Shown: piece after piece, positions 9,470-18,654 of the stretch | How positions within the stretch are numbered: the stretch's first letter is position 1 | How the letters are laid out: each line of letters opens with the position of its first letter | From: CAUUFM01 sp041844335 | GTDB taxonomy: Bacteria > Bacillota > Clostridia > Lachnospirales > Lachnospiraceae | DNA length: 32,680 nt | Assembly (NCBI GenBank): GCA_041844335.1 | Contig: JBGZAX010000045.1 | Span: forward strand, 1-32,680 | Direction: 5' to 3' | Made by a program: the position numbers and the translations under genes | Notes under the pieces: model-generated | Database searches by the model: none | Told to the model about the DNA's origin: nothing | The model's input: only the letters and a program-made list of their open reading frames with translations

Positions 9470-10144
9470 GTGATTAGATTATTTCTGGTATTATTCGGCT
9501 ATATATTCGGTCTTTTTCCGTCAGGATATCTTTTGGGAAAGACGAAAGGTGTTGATATAAGATCTCAAGGCAGCGGAAATGTCGGAACCACGAATTCTTT
9601 TAGAGTTTTTGGCAAATTATTCGGATTGCTTACCTTGATTCTTGATATATTAAAGACTGTTATAGCTGTTTTACTGGGCATTTGTATATTAAAAGCGACC
9701 TCTAATTACGATGTCGAAGCTCATATGTATTATGTTATGTACATAGGCTTCGGAGCCATATTGGGTCATGATTTTCCTTTCTATTTTAAGTTTAAGGGAG
9801 GAAAGGGAGTGGCATCTACCTGCGGCATGTGTCTTGTTTTAGGGGATATAAGAATATTGGCTGTGGCATTGGGATTATTCATAATAATATTTTTATTATC
9901 AGGCTATGTATCGGTTGCATCAATTTTGGGACTTACAAGCCTTGCCTTAATTTTTATATTGTTCGGGCAATCAGGGCTTTTATCAAGACCTCCGGCAGCT
10001 CTTGACAGCCGATATTTGACGGAAACATACATAATAATTATACTTATTGTGGTTATAGGTATATATAAGCATAAGGAAAACATAAAAAGGCTTATAAAAG
10101 GAAACGAAAACAGATTTAATATCTTTGGAAAAGGGAGGAAATGA
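9470..10144 (+). CDS. plsY: Acyl-phosphate:glycerol-3-phosphate acyltransferase PlsY
   Basis: A membrane enzyme that transfers an acyl group from acyl-phosphate to glycerol-3-phosphate, the first committed step of phospholipid synthesis in Gram-positives. Family motifs are present: SGNVGTTN at residues 35-42, the conserved His-Asp in GHDFPFYFKF, and GGKGVAS. Five or so hydrophobic segments span 224 residues. It starts with GTG, supported by AAGGAGG (9454-9460) located 9 bases upstream inside the end of der. gpsA, which makes the glycerol-3-phosphate acceptor, begins 3 bases after its stop. The pair is a typical firmicute der-plsY-gpsA cluster. Confidence 0.97.
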   Translation: MIRLFLVLFGYIFGLFPSGYLLGKTKGVDIRSQGSGNVGTTNSFRVFGKLFGLLTLILDILKTVIAVLLGICILKATSNYDVEAHMYYVMYIGFGAILGHDFPFYFKFKGGKGVASTCGMCLVLGDIRILAVALGLFIIIFLLSGYVSVASILGLTSLALIFILFGQSGLLSRPPAALDSRYLTETYIIIILIVVIGIYKHKENIKRLIKGNENRFNIFGKGRK

Positions 10145-10147
10145 GAA

Positions 10148-11152
10148 ATGTCAAAAATAACTATGCTCGGAGCAGGAAGTTGGAGCAGTGCATTAGCAAT
10201 TATGCTGGGTAAAATGGGTCATGATGTCTCTATGTGGACCGTTGATAGTGGAGAGGCGGAGATGATAAACAACGAGCATCAGCAAAAACAAAAGCTGCCC
10301 GGTGTAATTTTTCCCGCTAATGTGAAGGCTACTACCGATATGAAAAAAACTCTGGAAAATCCTGAAATAGTGGTGTGTGCCGTGCCATCCATCTATGTTC
10401 GAGAAACAGCAAGAGCTATGAACGAATACATAAAAAAGGATTCGGTAGTATTAAGTGTATCCAAGGGTATAGAAGATGTGTCCTTTAAGACTATGACACA
10501 GGTCATTGAAATGGAGGCATCTAATATAAGGGTGGCTGCAATGTCGGGTCCATCTCACGCAGAAGAGGTGGCTATAGGTATACCTACAGGTGTTGTTGCT
10601 GCAAGCAAGGATCAGTTGCTTGCTGAAAAAATTCAGGACATTTTTATGAATTCGCATTTCAGGATATATTCAAGCTCCGATATTATTGGCGTGGAGCTTG
10701 GAGGCTCTCTAAAGAATGTTATTGCCTTGGCTGCAGGTATGGCTGACGGAATAGGCTGTGGAGATAATACAAAGGCTGCACTTATCACAAGAGGTATGGC
10801 TGAAATAGCACGTCTCGGTATAAGAATGGGCGGAAAGATAGAAACCTTTTACGGAATGTCGGGAATAGGAGACTTAATCGTTACCTGCGGCAGTCGGCAC
10901 AGTAGGAATTACAGAGCAGGATTTTTAATCGGACAGGGTCATAAGATATCCAAAGTTCAAGAAGAGGTGGGAATGGTGATTGAGGGCTTAAATACAGCAA
11001 GAGCCGCTGCCAATCTTGCAAAGCGTAATGCGGTCGAGATGCCTATCATTGCAGAAGTAAATAATATTGTATTTCTGCAAAAGGATCCCAAAAAGTCCGT
11101 GGAAGAGCTCATGACCAGAGAAAAGAAAACTGAAATAAGCTTTATGCCCTGA
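10148..11152 (+). CDS. gpsA: NAD(P)-dependent glycerol-3-phosphate dehydrogenase
   Basis: Reduces dihydroxyacetone phosphate to sn-glycerol-3-phosphate for phospholipid synthesis. The N-terminal Rossmann loop GAGSWSSAL is at residues 8-16, and VVCAVPSIYVRE follows as the usual second half of the nucleotide fold. The catalytic/substrate region has GGSLKNVIALAAGMADGIG (conserved Lys) and GDLIVTCGSRHSRNYRAG (GDL and Arg-Asn motif). The 334-residue length is normal. It supplies the substrate of PlsY, encoded immediately upstream. Confidence 0.97.
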   Translation: MSKITMLGAGSWSSALAIMLGKMGHDVSMWTVDSGEAEMINNEHQQKQKLPGVIFPANVKATTDMKKTLENPEIVVCAVPSIYVRETARAMNEYIKKDSVVLSVSKGIEDVSFKTMTQVIEMEASNIRVAAMSGPSHAEEVAIGIPTGVVAASKDQLLAEKIQDIFMNSHFRIYSSSDIIGVELGGSLKNVIALAAGMADGIGCGDNTKAALITRGMAEIARLGIRMGGKIETFYGMSGIGDLIVTCGSRHSRNYRAGFLIGQGHKISKVQEEVGMVIEGLNTARAAANLAKRNAVEMPIIAEVNNIVFLQKDPKKSVEELMTREKKTEISFMP

Positions 11153-11170
11153 TTTTGAAAGGAATTTGAT

Positions 11171-11929
11171 TTGAAATTAATATCTTGGAATGTAAACGGA
11201 CTGAGGGCCTGTATGAAAAAAGGCTTTATGGACGTGTTTAGAAAATATGATGCCGACTTTTTTTGCATACAGGAGAGCAAGCTGCAGGAGGGGCAAATAG
11301 AACCATTTTTAGATGACAGCTGGCACACCTATTGGAATTATGCACAAAAAAAAGGCTATTCAGGCGTTGCTGTTTTTACGAAACATAAGCCTATACACGT
11401 AAAATACGGTATTGGTATAGAAGAGTTTGATAATGAGGGGCGAGTAATTACGCTTGAATATGATAAATTTTATTTGATCACCATTTATGCGCCTAATTCT
11501 CAGGAAAAGTTAAAAAGGCTTGATTACAGAATGGCTTATGAAGAGGCTTTTTTAGAGTATATAAAGGGTTTGGACAGGATTAAACCTGTGATTTATTGCG
11601 GAGATTTGAATGTGGCACATCAGGAAATAGATCTTAAAAATCCTGAAAGCAATCATAAAAATCCCGGGTTCAGTGATGAGGAGAGAGCTTGCTTTTCTAA
11701 GGTCCTGGAATCGGGATTTATTGACAGTTTCAGATATTTTTATAAGGATCTGAAGGATGTTTACAGCTGGTGGTCCTACAGATTTTCTGCAAGAGAAAAG
11801 AATATCGGATGGAGAATAGACTATTTTGTGGTGTCTGAAAAATTGGAAAAAAATATGACAGATGCTAAAATTCACACGGAGGATACTGGCAGTGATCATT
11901 GTCCGGTGGAGCTTGAGCTTGATATTTGA
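11171..11929 (+). CDS. Exodeoxyribonuclease III / AP endonuclease (ExoA type)
   Basis: A base-excision-repair nuclease of the endonuclease/exonuclease/phosphatase fold, cutting at abasic sites and degrading 3' ends. Active-site motifs are in order: SWNVNGLRA (Asn7), IQESKLQ (metal-binding Glu35), YCGDLNVAH (Asp/Asn), WWSYR and the terminal GSDHCPVEL (catalytic Asp-His pair). The start is a TTG at 11171, the only sensible choice because it directly begins the invariant MKLISWNVNG strand, with AAAGGA 7 bases upstream. The 252-residue length is normal for ExoA/XthA. Confidence 0.96.
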   Translation: MKLISWNVNGLRACMKKGFMDVFRKYDADFFCIQESKLQEGQIEPFLDDSWHTYWNYAQKKGYSGVAVFTKHKPIHVKYGIGIEEFDNEGRVITLEYDKFYLITIYAPNSQEKLKRLDYRMAYEEAFLEYIKGLDRIKPVIYCGDLNVAHQEIDLKNPESNHKNPGFSDEERACFSKVLESGFIDSFRYFYKDLKDVYSWWSYRFSAREKNIGWRIDYFVVSEKLEKNMTDAKIHTEDTGSDHCPVELELDI

Positions 11930-11967
11930 TCAGAGCCGCCTGAAAAGCTTACTTATAGGAGATTTAA

Positions 11968-13761
11968 ATGTCGTTAGAAGTGCAAAAAGCAAGAAACATC
12001 ATAGAGGGCGCAACATATATAGATGACGGTATAAACTTCATATTTATTCTGGATAAAAACAGTGATTATAAAAAGTCCTGTATTTTATATCTTTATGAAA
12101 AGGACTTGGAAATATTGGAAAAGATAAGACTCTTTGATGTAGACGGCTTGCCTTTAGTAAAGGGGGCATTTATAAGAGGAAAGGATATCGAAAAAATAAT
12201 AGCTTTTGAAGCAAGATTGGGTAAGGAAAGCTTAGTCAACAGAACATCAAAAAGAATAATCGGCAGATATGAGTTCGGACAAAGAAAAAAAAGTCGCAGG
12301 TCTGAAAATGAGCTGACATTTCTTTTAAAAAACGATGACTTTAACTGGGAGAATGATAGGGTTTTGGTACTTGCCGATGAAAAAGTGGTAAGCTACAAAA
12401 TTCATACAAGAGGCTTTACCAAGGCATCAGATGTTGATGAGGCAGGTACCTTTCTTGGAATTAAAAATAAAATTCCTTATTTAAAAGAGCTCGGAATAAA
12501 TCAAATTGAATTGATGCCGGTTTACGAGTTTGATGAAATAGAGGAATGTTTTGGTGAGACCAAAGGCAGAAATAAAAAAAATCGGATCAATTACTGGGGT
12601 TACAAAAAAGCCTACTATTATGCAATAAAAAATTCATTTGCATTTGATAGAGAAAATCCGGAAAGAGAATTTAAGGAGCTTGTTAAGAGCTGTCATAAAA
12701 ACGGTATAGAGGTAATTCTTGAATTTTATTTTGTAGATGTTCCTTCTACTTTTATAACAGATGTAATAAGATATTGGCTGTTTAATTATCATATTGACGG
12801 AGTGCATATATCAAGTACTGATTATAATTTTTTGGTGGGAGAGCCGTTTTTATTCGGCAGGAGACTATATGTGGACTACTATGACGGCAGAGGCGGTGAT
12901 GAAACTCCTTTAAGCTATAATGACGGATTTTTGGTGAGTGCGAGACGTTTTATAAGGGGTGATGAATACGCTGTAGACTCTTTATTATCACATTTTATGA
13001 TTGATTCGGGAAAAAAGATAAATTATTTATCTACGCACAACGGGTTCACATTACTTGACTGTTTTTCATATGAGGTAAAGCATAATGAAAAAAACGGTTT
13101 TAATAATTTTGATGGAACAGATTATAATTTCAGCTTTAATCTGGGCGTGGAGGGAAAGACAAAATTAAAAAGAATCGTTAAGCTAAGACATAAGCACGTA
13201 AAAAATGCGTTGTTTTTATTAATGCTATCCAGAGGAATTCCTTTAATTATGGCTGGAGATGAGTCATTAAGAACGCAAAACGGTAATAATAATGCCTTTT
13301 GTCAAGATAATTTGATTTCCTGGTTTGATTGGGATGATGGAAATAAAGACAGACTTGAAATCAGAGAATTTTTTAAAAAGCTGGTGTCCTTTAGAAAAAA
13401 CAACAGTATTTTAGCATGCGATTTAAGCAGTATTGAGAGCGGAGGGGCTGTAAAGCTTCCTTTAATTTCCCTACATTCGGATATGGCATTCAGCTTTACG
13501 GGGGGTAATGCAAGGGCATTCGGTTTGTTATATAATGCCACATTAACTACAACCGAAAATAAAAGTGATTTGATTTATATAGCTGTTAATATGTCTGCCG
13601 GTAATAAAAGACTGGCAATACCGAGAATTGAACAAATAGAGATGAAAATACATTTAAGTACTGATGAAAATGTCAGGCTTGAGAACGAATTTGTTATATT
13701 ACCGGAGTTTTCCTGTGCATTAATTGTTAATGAAGGAGACATGGAAAGTAAGAAAATATGA
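11968..13761 (+). CDS. GH13 isoamylase/GlgX-like protein lacking catalytic residues (predicted pseudoenzyme)
   Basis: The scaffold is that of glycogen-debranching/pullulanase-type GH13 proteins: SYKIHTRGFTK near residue 142, KIPYLKELGINQIELMPVYEFDE near 168-190, NYWGYKKAYYYA near 208, RRFIRGDEYA near 325 and MAGDESLRTQNGNNNAFCQDN near 430. The catalytic positions are changed. In region II the usual GFRFD reads GVHIS (nucleophile Asp replaced by Ser282). The region III Glu aligns with Asp303 in LYVDYYDG. In region IV the usual AHDG reads THNG (Asp replaced by Asn358). Region I (DVVYNH) reads EFYFVD at 252-257. The frame is intact over 597 residues, so this is not decay into a pseudogene. Hydrolase activity is therefore doubtful; glycan binding or regulation is possible. 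No glycogen genes are adjacent. Family is well supported, function unknown. Confidence 0.85.
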   Translation: MSLEVQKARNIIEGATYIDDGINFIFILDKNSDYKKSCILYLYEKDLEILEKIRLFDVDGLPLVKGAFIRGKDIEKIIAFEARLGKESLVNRTSKRIIGRYEFGQRKKSRRSENELTFLLKNDDFNWENDRVLVLADEKVVSYKIHTRGFTKASDVDEAGTFLGIKNKIPYLKELGINQIELMPVYEFDEIEECFGETKGRNKKNRINYWGYKKAYYYAIKNSFAFDRENPEREFKELVKSCHKNGIEVILEFYFVDVPSTFITDVIRYWLFNYHIDGVHISSTDYNFLVGEPFLFGRRLYVDYYDGRGGDETPLSYNDGFLVSARRFIRGDEYAVDSLLSHFMIDSGKKINYLSTHNGFTLLDCFSYEVKHNEKNGFNNFDGTDYNFSFNLGVEGKTKLKRIVKLRHKHVKNALFLLMLSRGIPLIMAGDESLRTQNGNNNAFCQDNLISWFDWDDGNKDRLEIREFFKKLVSFRKNNSILACDLSSIESGGAVKLPLISLHSDMAFSFTGGNARAFGLLYNATLTTTENKSDLIYIAVNMSAGNKRLAIPRIEQIEMKIHLSTDENVRLENEFVILPEFSCALIVNEGDMESKKI

Positions 13762-13781
13762 TTTAATCTTAAGGAGAGATT

Positions 13782-14780
13782 ATGGGTAAAAAAGTATTAT
13801 TTAGCGGAATGCAGGCTACAGGATCACTTACTTTAGGCAATTATCTGGGAGCATTGGCTAATTGGATTGATCTGAGCCTTAAGTATGAAAGCTATTATTG
13901 TGTGGTTGATTTACACTCAATCACCATAAACCAGGATAGAAATATTTTTGCAAAAAAGGCTCTGGATCTGATGAAATTATATATAGCTGCAGGTATTGAT
14001 CCTAAAAAAAGTTGTATATATTTTCAAAGTCAGGTGCCGGCACACAGCCAATTAGCGTGGGTTTTGAGTTGTAGCACCTATATGGGCGAATTAAATCGTA
14101 TGACCCAGTTTAAGGATAAGGCGATGAAAGCAGGTAAGAATATCAATGTGGGTCTTTATACCTATCCCGTTTTAATGGCTGCGGATATCTTATTATTTCA
14201 GACAAATATAGTTCCCGTTGGAGCGGATCAGAAACAGCACATTGAGATCACAAGAGATATAGCAATCAGGTTTAATAATAACTATAATGAAGAAATATTT
14301 GCGATACCGGAACCATATTTCGGAAAGAGCGCATCAAGGATAATGAGCTTGCAGGATCCATGTAAAAAAATGTCAAAATCCGATGATAATAAAAATGCAA
14401 GTATACATTTAACAGACGATAGAGATACTGTTATAAGAAAGTTTAAAAGGGCGGTGACGGATTCTTTAGGAGAGATCAGATATGATGTTGAAAGTCAGCC
14501 CGGGGTGTCAAACCTTATAGAAATATATGCAGCATGCAGGAAGATAAGTATTGATGATACAGTAAAGGAGTTTGCAGGCAGAGGCTACGGAGATTTTAAA
14601 ATAGCGGTTGGAGAAGTGGTTGCAGATATATTAACTCCGTTACAAAAAAGGTTTGATGATTTAAATAGCAGCGAAGACGAATTAATAAAGATAATTGTTG
14701 AAAACGGTAAGAAAGCATCGGATACTGCAGGTGCTACGATGAATAAGGTCTATAAGACTATGGGCTTCCCGCTTTTTTAA
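13782..14780 (+). CDS. trpS: Tryptophanyl-tRNA synthetase
   Basis: Class I aminoacyl-tRNA synthetase charging tRNA-Trp. The N-terminal FSGMQATGSLTLGNYLGAL holds the HIGH-equivalent motif, and the KMSKS signature occurs as KMSKS at residues 196-200. YPVLMAADILLF and VGADQKQHIEI are also typical of TrpRS. The length of 332 residues matches the bacterial enzyme. SD AAGGAGAG lies just before the ATG. No T-box leader or terminator-antiterminator is seen in the 20-base gap upstream, so any tryptophan control must act elsewhere. Confidence 0.98.
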   Translation: MGKKVLFSGMQATGSLTLGNYLGALANWIDLSLKYESYYCVVDLHSITINQDRNIFAKKALDLMKLYIAAGIDPKKSCIYFQSQVPAHSQLAWVLSCSTYMGELNRMTQFKDKAMKAGKNINVGLYTYPVLMAADILLFQTNIVPVGADQKQHIEITRDIAIRFNNNYNEEIFAIPEPYFGKSASRIMSLQDPCKKMSKSDDNKNASIHLTDDRDTVIRKFKRAVTDSLGEIRYDVESQPGVSNLIEIYAACRKISIDDTVKEFAGRGYGDFKIAVGEVVADILTPLQKRFDDLNSSEDELIKIIVENGKKASDTAGATMNKVYKTMGFPLF

Positions 14781-14802
14781 TTTAAGAAAGAGATATTATT
14801 GG

Positions 14803-16803
14803 ATGAAAGAACTTATTCTAAAGAGAAAATCTATTTTGACGGCTCATATATTTATGAGTATTTTGCTTATTTTGCTGTCCATAATTACAATGCTTTATGA
14901 TTTGGATACGGGCTGGATTTTTTTAGTCATTTCAATTATTTTTATCGGGGTTTCAACATTTATATATATCAGAGGACTTAAGAAGCTCTATGATACGATG
15001 ATTTATAATATTGACTATTATAATGGTGTTCAAGGAGAGCTGTTGGAGGAGTTTTCCGTGGCTTATGCCATTTTGGACGAAAAGCTTGATATAATTTGGA
15101 CTAACAAGGCATTCAGAAGACTTGTGAAAAAGGACAAAAGCTTTCACGGACCTATAATCAGTTGTTTGCCTATGCTTGAATTAGATGAATTGCCGAAAAA
15201 AGGAACAAGCACGGAATATGAAATTGAGATTGAGGACAGGCAGATAAGATTACAGCTGATCAGAAACCTGCCGGTTAAAAATCACGATGCCGACAGCTAT
15301 ACGGTTTATCTTTTTGACGAAACGATGCTAAAAGAGTCTATGCGTGCGTTAAATGAGCAAAAGCCGGTGGTAGCTCTTATCTATATTGATAATTATGAGG
15401 AGCTGATGTCAAGTATAGAGGAGGTAAGACAATCTCTTTTGCTGGCATTGGTTGAGCGAAAAATTACAAAATATTTTATTGAAATAGACGGAATTGTAAA
15501 AAAGCTTGATAAGGATAAATTTTTTGTAATATTTAAAAGACTCAGACTTGATGAGCTGATAGCCGGAAGATTTGAAATTTTAGAAGATGTAAAGACATTA
15601 AATATCGGCAATGAAATATCGGTTACCATAAGTATGGGACTTGGTTTGAATGAGCATAATTTATTGCGTGCAAGCGAAAATGCCGGAATGGCTATGGATT
15701 TGGCACTTGGTCGAGGCGGAGATCAATGCGTAATAAAGAGCAATGAAAGAACAACCTATTATGGCGGAAATTCGCAATCCGTGGAAAAACATACAAGGGT
15801 AAAGGCGAGAGTAAAGGCACATGCTTTAAAGGAATTGATGACTAATACCGATCAGGTAATAATAATGGGGCATCAGATGACGGATGTTGACTGTTTCGGA
15901 GCGGCAATGGGCGTATATAGGGCTGCTCTTACCATACAAAAAAAGGCATCTATTGTCATAAATACCGTTTCTACATCTATAGAAAGTATGATAGAACCGT
16001 TCTTAAACAATCCTCAATATGACAAGGATATGTTTTTGAACAGTGAAAAGGCTATTGAAATAACCGATAAAAATACCCTGCTTGTAGTGGTGGATACAAA
16101 CAGACCGTCTTATACCGATTGTCCCGAGCTATTAAATCTTACCTCTCATATAGTGGTATTTGATCATCACAGACAGGGAGAGGATGTAATTAGAAATGCG
16201 GAATTATCATATATTGAACCCTACGCTTCGTCTGCAAGCGAAATGGTGGCGGAGGTTTTACAATATTTCAGCGACTCTATAAAATTAAAGCCATCCGAGG
16301 CGGATTGTATTTATGCCGGAATAGTGATAGATACGAATAATTTCAGTGCAAAGACGGGAGCGAGAACATTTGAGGCGGCTGCATATCTTAAAAGAAACGG
16401 AGCTGATGTAATTAGGGTTCGAAAGATGTTCAGAGACGAGATAAATGCCTATAAATCGAAGGCTGATGCTATCAGCAAAGCGGAGGTGTTCCTGGAAGAT
16501 TTTGCGATAGGCACTTTAAACAGCGATGGCTTGAAAAGTCCTACAATAGTGGGAGCACAGGCTGCAAATGAGCTGCTTAATATAATTGGAATAAAGGCAT
16601 CATTTGTGTTGTCGACCTATAATGACAAGACATTTATCAGTGCAAGATCAATAGATGAAATAAATGTTCAGATAATAATGGAAAAAATGGGAGGCGGCGG
16701 ACACCTGAATATTGCCGGGGCTCAAAAAGAAAAAGATCTTGAGGAAGTAAAGAAGGAATTAAAGGAGCTTTTACTAAGTCTTAGAGATAAAGGAGAAATA
16801 TAA
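14803..16803 (+). CDS. gdpP: Cyclic-di-AMP phosphodiesterase GdpP (YybT)
   Basis: Membrane phosphodiesterase that hydrolyses c-di-AMP. Two transmembrane helices lie at about residues 11-31 and 35-55. They are followed by a PAS-like domain (about 75-165, with VAYAILDEKLDIIWTNKAF), a degenerate GGDEF domain (about 180-310, where the signature reads LDKDKF), then the DHH/DHHA1 phosphodiesterase. Metal-binding motifs are intact: HQMTDVD at 357-363, VVDTNRP at 429-435, DHH at 454-456, and the DHHA1 motif GGGGHLNIAG near the C-terminus. The 666-residue length is standard. It overlaps rplI by one base (TAATG), in the widely conserved gdpP-rplI-dnaB order. Confidence 0.96.
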   Translation: MKELILKRKSILTAHIFMSILLILLSIITMLYDLDTGWIFLVISIIFIGVSTFIYIRGLKKLYDTMIYNIDYYNGVQGELLEEFSVAYAILDEKLDIIWTNKAFRRLVKKDKSFHGPIISCLPMLELDELPKKGTSTEYEIEIEDRQIRLQLIRNLPVKNHDADSYTVYLFDETMLKESMRALNEQKPVVALIYIDNYEELMSSIEEVRQSLLLALVERKITKYFIEIDGIVKKLDKDKFFVIFKRLRLDELIAGRFEILEDVKTLNIGNEISVTISMGLGLNEHNLLRASENAGMAMDLALGRGGDQCVIKSNERTTYYGGNSQSVEKHTRVKARVKAHALKELMTNTDQVIIMGHQMTDVDCFGAAMGVYRAALTIQKKASIVINTVSTSIESMIEPFLNNPQYDKDMFLNSEKAIEITDKNTLLVVVDTNRPSYTDCPELLNLTSHIVVFDHHRQGEDVIRNAELSYIEPYASSASEMVAEVLQYFSDSIKLKPSEADCIYAGIVIDTNNFSAKTGARTFEAAAYLKRNGADVIRVRKMFRDEINAYKSKADAISKAEVFLEDFAIGTLNSDGLKSPTIVGAQAANELLNIIGIKASFVLSTYNDKTFISARSIDEINVQIIMEKMGGGGHLNIAGAQKEKDLEEVKKELKELLLSLRDKGEI

Positions 16804-17249
16804 TGGAAGTAATACTTTTAAGCGACATAAAAAGTGTGGGTAAAAAGGATGATGTAGTGAAGTTGAGCGACGGATATGCAAGAAACTTTGTATTAAAGAA
16901 GGGTCTTGGAGTGGAGGCCAACAAACAAAACCTTTATGAGCTGGAAAAAAGAAAGGAAAAAGAAAGAGAGCTTGCACTTGAGATTTTAGAGGAGGCAAAG
17001 CAAAAAAAGGCGGAAATAGAAAAAATAAGTGTAAAGCTTACAATAAAAATGGGAGACAATGGCAAGAGTTTCGGCTCCATTACAAGCAAGGAGGTGTCAG
17101 AGGATCTAAATAAGCAGCATAAGATAGATATTGATAAAAGAAAAATTGTAATTGAAAATCCTATAAAAACGACGGGAGAATTTAATGTTCCCATAAAGCT
17201 GCATCCCGACGTAACAGCCGACTTAAAAATCATAATAGGAGAGGAATGA
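16803..17249 (+). CDS. rplI: 50S ribosomal protein L9
   Basis: Ribosomal protein bL9, which binds 23S rRNA near the L1 stalk base. The N-terminal domain VILLSDIKSVGKKDDVVKLS and DGYARNFVLKKGLGVEA is diagnostic, followed by the long connecting helix rich in Lys and Glu (about residues 41-76) and the C-terminal domain with GKSFGSITSKEV. Length 148 residues is normal. Its ATG shares a base with the gdpP stop, and an AAGGAGAAA SD lies within the end of gdpP, indicating coupled translation. Confidence 0.98.
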   Translation: MEVILLSDIKSVGKKDDVVKLSDGYARNFVLKKGLGVEANKQNLYELEKRKEKERELALEILEEAKQKKAEIEKISVKLTIKMGDNGKSFGSITSKEVSEDLNKQHKIDIDKRKIVIENPIKTTGEFNVPIKLHPDVTADLKIIIGEE

Positions 17250-17251
17250 AA

Positions 17252-18583
17252 ATGGAAGAGCCTATAAGAAGAATTCCGCCTCACGACAGTCTGGCTGAAA
17301 AAGCTGTTCTGGGCTCTATTATGTTAAATAGTAAATGGGTTGTCGATATAAAGGATATTATTTCAAAAGAGGACTTTTACGACAGAGCAAACGGAATAGT
17401 CTTCGAGGCTTTAGTGGGTCTTTATGAGGCTGAAAAGGAATCCGATTTAATAACACTTATTGATAGACTTAACTCGATGGGCGTAGAAGAGAGCATTGCA
17501 AATGTTAAATTTTTGGGCGATTTACAGGATGTCGTTCAGATAAGCACAAATGCTGTAGCCTACGCTGAGATAGTAAGAGAAAAGGCGATTTTAAGAAGAT
17601 TGATTAAGGCTGCCGAGATAATTTCAAATGATTGCTTTGTGGCGGCAAAAAGCACCGAAGAGATTGTCGATATTGCGGAAAGACAAATTTTTGAAATAGC
17701 ACAAAACAAGCATATTTCAGATTATACTCCGATTAAAGAGATAACCGAGGCTGTGCTTTTAAGAATAGATGAATTGGCTAAGAACAAGGGGCATATTACA
17801 GGAATATCTACGGGCTTTAAGGACCTTGACGATAAAACGTCTGGTCTGCAAAAATCCGATCTTATATTAATTGCTGCAAGACCGTCTATGGGAAAGACCG
17901 CTTTTGCTTTAAATATAGCACAGCATGTGGCAATGAAAGAAAACATAGTTACAGCGGTTTTTAGCCTTGAAATGTCAAAGGAACAGCTGGTACAAAGGAT
18001 GCTTGCCTCAAGTGCCAATGTGAGTATGAAAAATATAAGAGACGGCAGTGTAAGTGACAGTGATTATGCGGAACTTGTGAATAAGGCGGTGGATTTGGCT
18101 GAATCCAATATAATAATTGATGATACCTCAGGCATCAGCATAGATAAGCTTAGAAGTAAGTGCCGAAAATATAAGCTTGATCATAATTTGGGCTTGGTTG
18201 TAATAGACTATTTACAACTTATGAGCGGAAACGGGAAGGACAGGCAAAGCGAGGTATCGGCTATATCAAGATCATTGAAAACTCTTGCAAGAGAACTTGA
18301 AATTCCGATAATTGCATTATCGCAGTTAAGTAGGGCGGTGGAGCAAAGAAAGGGCGATCACAGACCTATGTTATCGGATTTAAGAGAATCCGGAGCCATA
18401 GAGCAGGACGCCGATATTGTAATGTTTATTTATAGAGAAGATTATTACGAACCTGAAACTGAAAAAAGAAATGTGGCTGAGATAATTATTGCAAAACAAA
18501 GAAATGGACCTATAGGACCGATAGAGCTTTCTTGGAATCCGCAATATACGAAATTTGCTGATCTATACAGGAATAAAAAATAA
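17252..18583 (+). CDS. dnaB: Replicative DNA helicase DnaB
   Basis: Hexameric helicase that unwinds DNA at the replication fork (DnaC in Bacillus subtilis nomenclature). The N-terminal domain begins RIPPHDSLAEKAVLGSIM. The RecA-like C-terminal domain has Walker A ARPSMGKT at residues 209-216, Walker B LVVIDYLQLM, and the Arg-containing DLRESGAIEQDADIVMFIYRE segment. I chose the ATG at 17252 because GAGAGG (17239-17244) gives 7 bases of spacing; the earlier in-frame ATG at 17246, overlapping the rplI stop, would leave only one base. No intein is present. Last gene of the run begun at der. Confidence 0.97.
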   Translation: MEEPIRRIPPHDSLAEKAVLGSIMLNSKWVVDIKDIISKEDFYDRANGIVFEALVGLYEAEKESDLITLIDRLNSMGVEESIANVKFLGDLQDVVQISTNAVAYAEIVREKAILRRLIKAAEIISNDCFVAAKSTEEIVDIAERQIFEIAQNKHISDYTPIKEITEAVLLRIDELAKNKGHITGISTGFKDLDDKTSGLQKSDLILIAARPSMGKTAFALNIAQHVAMKENIVTAVFSLEMSKEQLVQRMLASSANVSMKNIRDGSVSDSDYAELVNKAVDLAESNIIIDDTSGISIDKLRSKCRKYKLDHNLGLVVIDYLQLMSGNGKDRQSEVSAISRSLKTLARELEIPIIALSQLSRAVEQRKGDHRPMLSDLRESGAIEQDADIVMFIYREDYYEPETEKRNVAEIIIAKQRNGPIGPIELSWNPQYTKFADLYRNKK

Positions 18584-18603
18584 ATGTTTTTAAAAAGTAC
18601 ATC

Positions 18604-18632
18604 TTGATTTTTATAATAAATAAATGTATAAT
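18604..18632 (+). promoter_or_regulatory. Sigma-A type promoter upstream of upp
   Basis: The -35 box TTGATT (18604-18609) and the exact -10 TATAAT (18627-18632) are separated by 17 bases. It lies between the dnaB stop and the upp ATG at 18655, separating upp from the preceding run. Confidence 0.78.
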
Positions 18633-18654
18633 TAAGCGGTTAGGGAGGTATTTT

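Noticed and set aside
13761..13782. T-box or other tryptophan-responsive leader before trpS
   Set aside because: The gap is only about 20 bases and shows no T-box conserved sequence or terminator; nothing supports it.
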